From Morchella semilibera (lineage: Eukaryota; Ascomycota; Pezizomycetes; Pezizales; Morchellaceae): a DNA stretch of 64,000 nucleotides. The stretch spans positions 3,990,001 to 4,054,000 of the forward strand of contig WBVU01000004.1 in NCBI GenBank assembly GCA_009192285.1, in the 5' to 3' direction. Below are positions 46,874 to 55,787 of this stretch, piece after piece; the stretch's first letter is position 1, and each line of letters opens with the position of its first letter. Position numbers and translations under genes: made by a program. The notes beneath the pieces were generated by a model. That model saw only the letters and a program-made list of their open reading frames with translations, searched no databases and was not told the origin of the DNA.

Positions 46874-48439
46874 GTGGAAGCGGTTAAGGAAATCGTGCAA
46901 AAAGGATCAAAGAGGAAGTGGGAAGGAAAAGACGAGGAGGAAGTGTGGAATGTGTGGATTAACCCAAGGAAGATCAAGGAGCCGAGGAAGAAAAGAGTGC
47001 AGGAAAAAATGATAACAGGCATGCTCGCGAGTAAATACGCGCACATTGTGGAACCTGTAAAGCTACGCCTGAAAACCCAGGCAGGACTGGGAGATTCCAA
47101 GCACGCACCACACAGGAAAATGACGCCAATTAGTATTCGGACGAACAGCGAGGAACCAGGTAGTTCAACCGATACTGAAGATTCAGCAGATGTTCCAAGT
47201 TGGGCAAGAATGTTAGTAAATGAGGTGAAGATGCTGCGGGAAAGAGTCAAGAGACTCGAACAAGAAAGAAAAGCACGAGGAGGATATGAAAGAAGATCAG
47301 AGGGAAATCGGCAAGTCCCACTAAGGGAACAGGGAGAGAACAGCGGTCAGCAACAACGACAGCGACAAAATACGTTAAGAACAGCAAGACCCCCGCCTGC
47401 ATTGCCGCTAACGGGTGCAAATGCAACACCATTGAAACCAGCAGTTATGTCAAAAGCAGTGCTAGGAGAGGACAGGGGAGGGCCATGGACGGTACAGGGG
47501 CAAAAGAGGATTGAAGAAAGAATGAAGGAAAAGCAAAGAAAAGCAAAGGAAGCAATAGAAAGGGAGGAAAAGAAGAAGAGGGTGGCGATTATCGAGATCG
47601 GGGGAGAGGCGGAGGTAGAAACCCCAACAACGAAGGAGGTAGCCATTGCTTTAGGGCTAGAAGAAAGGCAGGTGAAGGGAGTAAGCAAATTGCAAAAAGG
47701 AGCGGGAAAGGCGGAGGCAATCAAGGTAGAATTTAGTGATGAAGAGATTTTGAGGGGGAATGCGGAAAAGCTTGGAAAGCTTAAGGGAGCAGAAAAAGTG
47801 AGATATAGAACGGAAGATTGGAAGGGGGTAGTAGTGCATGCCGTGAAAAGGGAATGGAATGGCAAGATGAAGGAGCTTCGGGAGCACATCGAGAAGCTTA
47901 ATAATTATAAGCTCTGCAAGGACCCACGTTGGTTGGCGAACGATGAAGGGAACGGATGGAGATCTATTGTGATTCACGTGGAAACGGATGAAATGAGGAA
48001 AGATATTCTGAAGAATCGGATCAGAATCGACGACGGGTATATGCATAGTGCGGAGGATGTGAAGGAGAAAATATGCAGGGATTATATTGCGAAGGCAGCT
48101 CTGAGAGAACAACAATGCAGTACATGCTGCGGATATGGACACTGGTGGGCGAAATGTGGAAGCTCGGGTGCCAAAGCGAAATGCGGTATCTGCGGAAAAT
48201 CGGGGCACACCACCTACCAACACAAATGCGATAATAGGGAGTGCAGCGCCAAGGGATGGTGCAAACAACATAAACAGTGGAAGAAGTGTGCAAATGTGGA
48301 GGCCCACACGGAGCGATGTCGATACACTGCCAAGAAAAAATTGAGTGGTTCAAAAAGACGATCGGGTACATTATGGTCTGCAGCATTTGCAAAGAGAGTG
48401 GACACGGTACCAAGGAATGCAAGAAAGCCGGAGAAGTAG
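46874..48439 (+). CDS. LINE ORF1, gag-like protein with CCHC zinc knuckles (5' truncated)
   Basis: Open from the element edge; the first in-frame ATG is at 47008. A basic, charged N-terminal part is followed by a probable coiled coil around residues 115-135 and a conserved middle region (about 235-370) of the kind found in Tad-type gag proteins. Two knuckles follow: CSTCCGYGHWWAKC (48116-48157, CX2CX4HX4C) and a variant CGICGKSGH...C. After WCKQHKQWKK the better continuation (VCKCGGPHGAMSIHC) lies in the next frame, so true gag similarity probably leaves this frame near 48280 and the last 50 or so codons here are out of frame. Binds element RNA in related elements. Confidence 0.8.
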   Translation: MEAVKEIVQKGSKRKWEGKDEEEVWNVWINPRKIKEPRKKRVQEKMITGMLASKYAHIVEPVKLRLKTQAGLGDSKHAPHRKMTPISIRTNSEEPGSSTDTEDSADVPSWARMLVNEVKMLRERVKRLEQERKARGGYERRSEGNRQVPLREQGENSGQQQRQRQNTLRTARPPPALPLTGANATPLKPAVMSKAVLGEDRGGPWTVQGQKRIEERMKEKQRKAKEAIEREEKKKRVAIIEIGGEAEVETPTTKEVAIALGLEERQVKGVSKLQKGAGKAEAIKVEFSDEEILRGNAEKLGKLKGAEKVRYRTEDWKGVVVHAVKREWNGKMKELREHIEKLNNYKLCKDPRWLANDEGNGWRSIVIHVETDEMRKDILKNRIRIDDGYMHSAEDVKEKICRDYIAKAALREQQCSTCCGYGHWWAKCGSSGAKAKCGICGKSGHTTYQHKCDNRECSAKGWCKQHKQWKKCANVEAHTERCRYTAKKKLSGSKRRSGTLWSAAFAKRVDTVPRNARKPEK

Positions 48440-50784
48440 CAGGAGAAAACGAAACAAGGCAGTCGTCCATGCCTTGTAAACTGGTTATTTTTCAGCACAA
48501 CTGCAACAGGTCCACGAATGTTATGCAGGGGCTGATGAATAGTGGAAAAGAGGCGGATGTGATAGCGATACAAGAACCATATATAGGGAGGGTAAAAGGG
48601 GGGAAAAAGGTACAAGGAGCGGTAGAACTGGGAGGAAGGGAAATTACAATAGGAAACGGGGCATTTGATATTGTTTATAGGCCAGGAAAGAAAGAGGGGG
48701 AACGAAGCAGAGTGATGTGGATGGTACGGAAGGGAAGAGAATTGAAATATACTGTGAGGGACGATATTTGGGCAGATTGGGATGCGAGTATAATGGACAT
48801 TAGAAGATCAGATGGAGAGATTCTGAGAATTATTAATGTCTATAATCAGGCCCATAAAGAAAGAGAAGGATGGTGTATGACACGATTCCCAAAGGAAGCG
48901 CTTCATCAGAATACGATACTGGTCGGGGATTTTAATGCGAAAGCCCCACTGTGGGATTCAGTATCGGAGCCAATAAGAGATAAAGAGATTATGGAGGTGA
49001 TTGATTACGGGAACTTCACACTCGTAAACGAACCAGACAAAATCACCTGGCAGAGAGGCAGACAAAGTTCGGTATTAGATCTTTCTTTTGCAACACAAGC
49101 AATAGCGGCGAAAACCCGATGGAAACTACGGGCGGATTGCGATACGGGGTCAGATCATGCAGTGTGCGAAACGAAAATCCTGGACGCTCGAGTCGATACA
49201 TACGAAGCTACGTCATGCCGATGGGATTATAGAAATGCGGACTGGGAAAAAGTGAAGAAAAGTGCTGAGGAAGAAAGGAAAAGAACGGATGAAGAGTGGA
49301 AATATGCGAAAGAAAATGAGGATTACGAATTGTTAGCCGAATTGTTGGAAAAGGTTTTGAGGAAAGGAATAGAACAAGGAGTAAAGGAGGTTAGGAGATG
49401 CCCGCAGAGTAAAAGGTGGTTTGATGAAGAGGTAAAAACGAAGAGAGGGGTGATGGCAAGGAAAAGAAAATGGGGAAAGAAAGGCATTCCGGGATCGGAA
49501 ATGAGTGTACGCAGATTAGGGGAATGGAAAAAAGAAAGGACGGAATATTTCCGATTGATTCGGAGAAAGAAAAAGGAATGTTGGGATAAGTTTGTGCAAA
49601 GTTCGGAGGACGGAAATTTATGGGACGTATGGAGGGTAGCGTCGCAAAAGAAATATGCCAAGACACCAACGCTAGTAACGGATTTAGGCGAGGTTAATGT
49701 AACCTTCGAAGAAAAAGAAAAAGTTTTTCTTAAAGAGCTCTTTCCACCAGTACCCCCAGATCCCCCAGCAGTCGAAGGCGAAAATAACAATGCGACCAGA
49801 ATTCGGATATCAAACGAACAAGCGTATAATGCCATTGCTCGACAGGGTTCGTACAAGGCTCCAGGCCCGGATGAAATAGCATTCAAAGCCATAAAGGAAA
49901 CATGGGAGATTATAGGCGAGAGAGTAACAGAAATATATCAAATGTGCTTGGACGCGGGTTATCATCCTCGGAGATGGAGGAAGGCAATCGGGGCGATTAT
50001 ACCGAAAGCAGGAAAATCGGATTATACGAAACCAAAAGCATATCGACCAATATCGCTCTTGAATACGCTGGGAAAGGGACTCGAAAGGGTGGTTACCGAT
50101 CACTTAGCGGAATTTGGAGAGAAAGGAGGACTGGATATAAACCAATGGGGCGGAAGGAAATTTAGATCGGCGGAAGATTGTGTAGGTTATACTTTAGATT
50201 GGATGGGGAAAAGGAGGGAGAAAGGCGAGAAGGTCATGCTGGTAATGCTGGATATAAGCCAGGCTTTTCCTAATACTTCAAAAGTCAGATTGACAAATAC
50301 GCTTAGAAAAGGAGGAGCGAATGAGAGATTAGTGGGATGGGTAACGAGTTTTCTGAGTGAAAGAAAGATTACACTGAGGTTCGACAATGAGAGAGGGGCC
50401 GAAAGGGAGGTGGAAACGGGGATACCGCAAGGAAGTCCGGCGTCGCCTATTTTGTTTAATTTGTTTATCGCTCCAATGATAAAAGAAGTAAATCAGTTTA
50501 TCGAGGAGGAGTTCGAAGGGAAAGCGATTACGCCAACATATATAGACGACTTTACGATTGCGGTGGCCGGTAAAGATTGGGATCAGGCGATAGCCAGAGC
50601 CGAAAGAATTATTGGAAAAGCATATGAATGGGCGGGAAAAAATTGCGTGCAATTTGACGAAAAGAAAATGGAGTGGATAAGGCTCTATTTAGAAGAGGAG
50701 GAGGAAATTGAAAGTTTAGAACTGCCGAACGGAACTATGAAACAGGAGTTAGAGGTGGTAAAGTGGCTGGGGGATATGGATTGA
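48277..50784 (+). CDS. LINE ORF2, endonuclease and reverse transcriptase
   Basis: The frame opens inside ORF1. It begins with a gag-type CGGPH block and a perfect third knuckle, CSICKESGHGTKEC (48379-48420). The endonuclease has EPYIG, GDFNAK (about 48924), SVLDLSF and GSDHAV (about 49147). The reverse transcriptase has APGPDEIAFKA, YRPISLLNTLGKGLER, LDISQAF, GIPQGSPASPILF and the catalytic YIDD at 50539-50550; all key residues look intact. The frame is lost in a G5 run at about 50768-50772: with one G fewer, the next block would continue directly (WIDQKCTF). Confidence 0.9.
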   Translation: MEEVCKCGGPHGAMSIHCQEKIEWFKKTIGYIMVCSICKESGHGTKECKKAGEVAGENETRQSSMPCKLVIFQHNCNRSTNVMQGLMNSGKEADVIAIQEPYIGRVKGGKKVQGAVELGGREITIGNGAFDIVYRPGKKEGERSRVMWMVRKGRELKYTVRDDIWADWDASIMDIRRSDGEILRIINVYNQAHKEREGWCMTRFPKEALHQNTILVGDFNAKAPLWDSVSEPIRDKEIMEVIDYGNFTLVNEPDKITWQRGRQSSVLDLSFATQAIAAKTRWKLRADCDTGSDHAVCETKILDARVDTYEATSCRWDYRNADWEKVKKSAEEERKRTDEEWKYAKENEDYELLAELLEKVLRKGIEQGVKEVRRCPQSKRWFDEEVKTKRGVMARKRKWGKKGIPGSEMSVRRLGEWKKERTEYFRLIRRKKKECWDKFVQSSEDGNLWDVWRVASQKKYAKTPTLVTDLGEVNVTFEEKEKVFLKELFPPVPPDPPAVEGENNNATRIRISNEQAYNAIARQGSYKAPGPDEIAFKAIKETWEIIGERVTEIYQMCLDAGYHPRRWRKAIGAIIPKAGKSDYTKPKAYRPISLLNTLGKGLERVVTDHLAEFGEKGGLDINQWGGRKFRSAEDCVGYTLDWMGKRREKGEKVMLVMLDISQAFPNTSKVRLTNTLRKGGANERLVGWVTSFLSERKITLRFDNERGAEREVETGIPQGSPASPILFNLFIAPMIKEVNQFIEEEFEGKAITPTYIDDFTIAVAGKDWDQAIARAERIIGKAYEWAGKNCVQFDEKKMEWIRLYLEEEEEIESLELPNGTMKQELEVVKWLGDMD

Positions 50785-52385
50785 TCAAAAGTGTACCTTT
50801 AAGAGGCATGTGAAGGAAAAAACGGCAAGAGCGACGAGAGCGGCACAAAGTGTTATAAGACTGTCTAGAGGTAGTCAAGGAATAGGAGTAGGAAACGGCA
50901 GACAGATGTATATCGCCTGCAGCAGGCAGATTGCAGAGTACGGAGGAAAGGTTTGGTGGAAGGGACAAAAAGGGCTGGCGGCAGAGATTGACAAGGTGAA
51001 TATAAGCGCGATGAGAAAAATCGGAGGGCACTTCCGAACAGCCCCAACGGCGGCAATAGAGGTTGAGAATGATATGATACCTACGGCGCAAAGGTTCGAT
51101 CATAAACAAAGAATGCTAGTGATCAAAGCTCTTCAAAGACACCCGAATCATCCAACATATACGATGGCGAAAAGAGAAATAGAAAGTAGGGTTCAGGAAG
51201 AGGACGAATGGTCAGCAAGGAAAGGGGCGAGAGCAAGAAAGATAGGAAGGAAAAGGGGGATGACAGGGGCGGTAGAGGGGGTCGGGAGGATAGTAGGAGA
51301 TAAAGGAAAGTGGATTAAGATTGAAAACTGGAAGAAATTGTATAAAAATGAAACAAGATGGGAAAAAAGAATTAGGAAGGAAATACAAATTGAAATTAGG
51401 GCGGCCGACGAGGGGGAAATGAGAAGACAAATTGCAAGAAAAGAGGAGGCAAACGAAATTATTATGTACAGCGACGGGAGCAGAAATCAAGAGGGGGAAA
51501 CGGCGGCAGGTGTCTGCAGACTAGGGAAAAATGGAGAGGTGCTGAAGAAAGTGGGATATAGATTGGGAAAGCAAATGGAGATTATGGATGCCGAGATGGT
51601 GGCGATAAAGAAAGCTATTGAAATAGGAATGAAGGAGGCTCAAAGAGAACGAAAACAAATTGTCACAGTTAGAGTGGATAGTCAGGAAGCGATGAAAAGG
51701 ATTGAGCAGCGAAAAGCAAGACCAGGGGAGGAAATGGCATATAAAATCAGGTGGCTATGCGATGCGGCGAGAACACAGAAAATGAGAGTTAGGTTAGAAT
51801 GGGTAAAAGCGCACGAGGGAGTGCTAGGAAACGAAGAAGCGGATAGAGTGGCAAAAGCGGCAGTTGGGAAGGGGCCGGTCGACAAAGATGCATTTATATC
51901 ATTCGCATACCTACAACGAGAGTCGAGAGAAATTACGATTCGGGAATGGGAGGAAGAGTGGAAAAAGAGAAGGAATGAAGAAAAGGCATTGCTGGGACCC
52001 CAACAACGACACGAAATTCGATTTAAAAGCCACCGATAGAGCGAACCGAGTTCTGATTTCAAGATTACGCACCGGGCACATAAAATGCAACGCATATATG
52101 TACCGAATTGGCAAAAGACAATCGGCTGCATGTGAATGTGGCGCAGAGAAACAAGATGTCGAACATATTCTTACAACATATCCCTATACTGATTCGAGCC
52201 GACGTCAAGAAAAGGAATTGTTAACAATAAGAGCACTGTTATGGACAAAACAAGGGATAGAAAAGACAAGCAGTATATGGAAACAATGGAGAGAATATTG
52301 GGCGGAAAAAGGAGAGCGGAGTGAGGAGGAAGTGGCAGAAGAAAAGGAGTTGAGACAGGGTTGGGGAGATTTAGAGAGAGAGTAA
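50785..52385 (+). CDS. LINE ORF2 continuation, RNase H and C-terminal tail
   Basis: The block 50810-52039 contains the post-RT thumb region (GGKVWWKGQ) and an RNase H domain with the expected acidic residues: MYSDGSRNQ (about 51466), AEMVAIKKAI, VRVDSQEAM and WVKAHEGVLGNEEADRVA. A one-base excess, best explained in the C4 run near 51999, moves the tail into the frame 52016-52385, which carries LISRLRTGHIKCNAYMYRIG and CECGAEKQDVEHIL, the Cys/His tail common to this LINE group. It is part of the same polyprotein as the upstream RT, separated only by the indels. Confidence 0.85.
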
Positions 52386-52553
52386 ATTGGGGTTTAAATT
52401 GGAATGATTGTTTTGTGGTTTTTTCTTTTCTCTTTTGTGTTTTCCTTTGTTGAGTCTGGCGGCGGAAGAAGGGAGGTTCCGGGGATAAAATGGTGCGATA
52501 TCGTCATAGCCTTATAGGCTGGATACGATTACTGATGTAAACAAAAAAAAAAA

Positions 52554-52566
52554 AATCTTCTTTAAA
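52554..52566 (+). repeat. LINE target-site duplication, 3' copy
   Basis: AATCTTCTTTAAA follows the poly(A) tail and equals 46861-46873. It is followed at once by a CCCTAACCC motif. Confidence 0.9.
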
Positions 52567-53935
52567 CCCTAACCCTGTCCATTGCATCAATAAGCGAATC
52601 GAGGCGTTATCCATATATACATACATGTATGCATATTAAGTCAGAATGTATGTCCTTCCTAGCAACGCTATCATCCGCCCTTCTATATAGATAGGTCCTT
52701 ATAGCTCTAATAGTCGGTCTCTTTTGTGTTCCACCACACATCGGCGATTTGAGCTATAACAGTTCGTCTCAACGATTGACCTTTTACTCTTGATCATGAA
52801 ACCGGCCATGGCCCAAAGTTCCCCCCTAGTATGAGATAGCGGAAGGTATACCTGCGCTGCAAATCCTAATAGCCGCACTCGACCCTTTAAATATCCATTA
52901 AAGCCCGTACCCAAAGCTCCCATGCACTCACCTCCAAACCATCGATCGAATATTCCGTACGCTGCTCCAGTCCAACCTCAAGTGGGGGTGATGCTAGGAT
53001 TCATTTTTTTGGAGCCGTCTGAAACATGGGAAGCTCTAACACCGTCAACACCTGACTACCGCAACTATGTACTGACCCCTTGCGGAAATCAATACTCAAT
53101 CTAGTATTCAATGTTATCGATCACCAGATATCATTCTATCTATCCCATCGGCTTCCATCCCTGGCACCAAATCCGTCTCCTCTACTCCGCTGCTACCATT
53201 GTCAGTCAGTTCAATCAAGCGCAAGACTCTTGCATGATTCAAAGAAAGGGGTAGCACTTATCTCATCTCCCTCTCCCTCCCTACCCCTAAACCAACCTAC
53301 TACCATTACTTCCTCCACAAGCCTGGAGAGTACATACGAGTGATTATTGATAAAGCATTTACTAGTGGCGAAAGTCTTGCAATTGCTGGCAGGGGTGTTG
53401 TGTATAGAAGTGATATACATACTTTGGCTACAAGCAAGTACCACGCAAATCCAACCCAAGATCATGATCGGGGCGCTAATTAAGTCACCCACCAACCCGG
53501 GCAGTCGCTCAGTCCCCCTCCTTATTAGATTTATGCTCAAACTACTATACAGCAGAAGGGGTTGTTTTCACCCAGATGTAGTTCTAGCATATAACAAGGC
53601 TACAGTCGATTCTTCAAGCAGCTACTCACTACATGTAATTTAGCATCACATAAAAACCCTAACCCTATGTTCGGTGATTCTATTTTATTCCAGAATATTC
53701 TCCAGGTGAGCATATATGCTCCAACCACCCCTAAAATATGTGTACTCTATCTATAGAGCCTCTTATGAGGAGGATAATAGGGACGTGTTTTACTATATTG
53801 TGATAATCTGTTTATCGGGGAGGAAGATACGTGTCTCCATATACAGTTGATATAGGAGAGGACAACTGCATAACCTACTGGTTGTATGCATGTATAAAGT
53901 ATAAATGAGTACATGCAGATAACCTCTTGGCCGCT
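52567..53935. other. Intergenic, no supported gene
   Basis: No gene seen. CCCTAACCC motifs occur at 52567 and 53657. The segment 53839-53905 is related to the dispersed repeat at 26587-26700 and shows the uninterrupted form of the site where a LINE tail inserted there. Confidence 0.4.
53839..53905. repeat. Dispersed repeat, uninterrupted copy
   Basis: ATACAGTTG, GCATAACCTACTGGTTG and TGCATGTAT match the order seen at 26590-26695, with the LINE tail and one target copy absent here. Confidence 0.65.
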
Positions 53936-55787
53936 TCACAGACAATCACTCGCTTTCTTCTCTCTCAGCAATTCATCCACCATCTCCAGCACCTCTAAAC
54001 ACTTCTCCTCCTCCAACCTCCCACACACCACCTGCACCCCCGCCGGCCCCCCATGGTACACCTCTGGATCGTAGTCCTCCCATACAGCTCTATCCAGCTC
54101 CCCCACAGGCACATACCCCTCATCCCTCACATCCACCTCCCTATCCGCGACTGTGACCGGCAGCGTCGCTGCGGCAAAGTCATGAAAATTCCACACGAGC
54201 GTATACCCCGCATACGGCATCTTTGCGCTCCCCCCGCGGCGTACCCCCGCCCACGGCGCAACAGGCGCAATCACCGCATCAACGGCGCTGGCGCGCCAGA
54301 GGTCTAGGTGCTCCTTCTGCAGCGCGCGCTGAAGTTGCTGCATCTTCCACATGGCGCTGGTAGGGATGTCAGAGTTGGGTGTGTTGGAGAGGGACTCGTA
54401 CGGAAGCATAAAGTCGTGCCAGGGCTCTTTTGTGGCGTTGATGAGGCCGGCGATGTGGCCGCCGCCGTCCGCGACGAAGAATCTTGTGACGAGGGTTGTG
54501 ATCTCGGCGTGTTTGAAGGGGACCCTGCAGTTATATGAGCTCGATATCAAAAACATATATCCGGCACAAATACTAACCAATCTACGACCTCCACCTCCTC
54601 TGACTCCTCCAGCGCCTTCCGGACAATGTCAACCGCCCTCTCTACTGGTGGCTGACACCTCACGACTCCATCGTTCTTCAAAACTCCAATTCTGATCTTC
54701 CTTCCCACGGGCAGCACGCCCTCCCGCCACGGAATCGGCACACACCCCGGGTCATACCTCCACGGCTCCGCCCCGACAACCGCCTTACAATAGAACTTGA
54801 TACTCTCCAGATGTGGTGCTATCGGCCCATTCACCGAATTGATGGCCTGCTGCCCACTCATTCCACTCCTACCATATCACCTACTCGTCAGCTTCTCTGC
54901 CACACCCCAAGGGAAAAACGACCACATAGAGCACACAACGTACCTCTCACCATGCGTTGGAAATCTCCCAAACGACGGCTTCAACGAATACAATCCTCCC
55001 CAACTTGCCGGGATCCTAACACTCCCACCAATATCCGTCCCCAAACCCACCGGCGCGCCCCTGAGGGCCCCCAACACCCCCTCACCGCTGGACGACCCGC
55101 CACACGACAATAGCTTACTCCAGGGGCTCTGAGTCTCCCCCCAGAGGTAGTTTACGCCCTCAATCATCATCATCCCTGTCGGCACGTTGGTTTTGACATG
55201 CCCAGGGATGGCGCCGAGGTCCCGGAGGAGTTTGACGATCGCAGAGTCTGGCGGCGGGGGGGACTGGACGTCCGCCCAAGCGGTGAAGCCAACTGATGTG
55301 GAGTAGACGGACGCATGGATGTTGAAATTATCTTTTAGTGAGATTGGGAGGCCGTGGAGGGGGCCGCGAGGGAGGTCGTGAGGGCATCGAGGGAGGCGGC
55401 GAGGGCGCGGGCTTCGGGGATCGGGATCTCGGTGAGGCAGTTGGTCTGGCCATGTCAACATCGGTATAAACAACTCCACAAACAGCCAGAAGGACAACAA
55501 ACAGCTTGATGAGCCACCATAGCCGCCTTTACGAACGCCTCTGTCACCTCCTTCACGCTCCACTCACCACTGCTGGTCTTGGCCACAATGGCCGGCGCCG
55601 AGGAATTGATTATGTCGATCTCTGCGGGCGTGAAGTAGTCCGTAGAGCGAGGGAGGAAGGTGATATTATCTTGGGAGCGCAGCTGAGTGAGCTGCGCCGG
55701 GCTCAGGCGATACTCGGGTGGTATCTGCGCATCACGCTCTTGCAACTTCTGCGCAGATATTCGCTGGTAGGGAAGTACGCTTGCCAT
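53936..55787 (-). CDS. Amidase (acetamidase/fatty-acid amide hydrolase type), one-base frameshift
   Basis: Minus-strand exons 55503-55787, 54944-55445, 54578-54868 and 53936-54524, with introns of 57, 75 and 53 nt. Exon 1 has the fungal acetamidase N-terminus (KLQERDAQIP, DNITFLPRS). Exon 2 carries the amidase signature: GPLHGLPISLKDN with the catalytic Lys at 55333-55335, GGSSSGEG (cis-Ser near 55095) and GTDIGGSVRIPA (nucleophile Ser at 55021-55023). Exons 3-4 complete the fold to about 555 aa, a normal length. Amidases of this type hydrolyse small or acyl amides. Exon 2 is one base short: NCLTEIPIPEARALAASLD lies in one frame and GPLHGLPIS in the next; a GGG to GG contraction near 55364-55368 explains it. 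It is either a very recent pseudogene or a sequence error. Intron 1 uses a weak GTTTGT donor. Confidence 0.8.

Larger units (their letters stand above)
46874..52553 (+). mobile_element. Tad/I-like LINE retrotransposon, 5'-truncated
   Basis: The 5.68-kb element has a gag-like ORF with zinc knuckles, an apurinic-type endonuclease, reverse transcriptase, RNase H and a C-terminal conserved tail, and ends in a poly(A) of 13 after GATGTAAAC. A perfect 13-bp duplication (AATCTTCTTTAAA) brackets it. Because the 5' duplication abuts the middle of an already open gag frame with no ATG, the 5' end was lost during insertion. The coding strand is strikingly purine-rich. Three frame changes separate the coding blocks, so this copy is probably inactive unless these are sequence errors. 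Confidence 0.93.

Noticed and set aside
47347-48615. Long minus-strand open frames over the LINE gag region
   Set aside because: Antisense to a purine-rich coding region; the translations are Ser/Phe/Leu-rich without domains.
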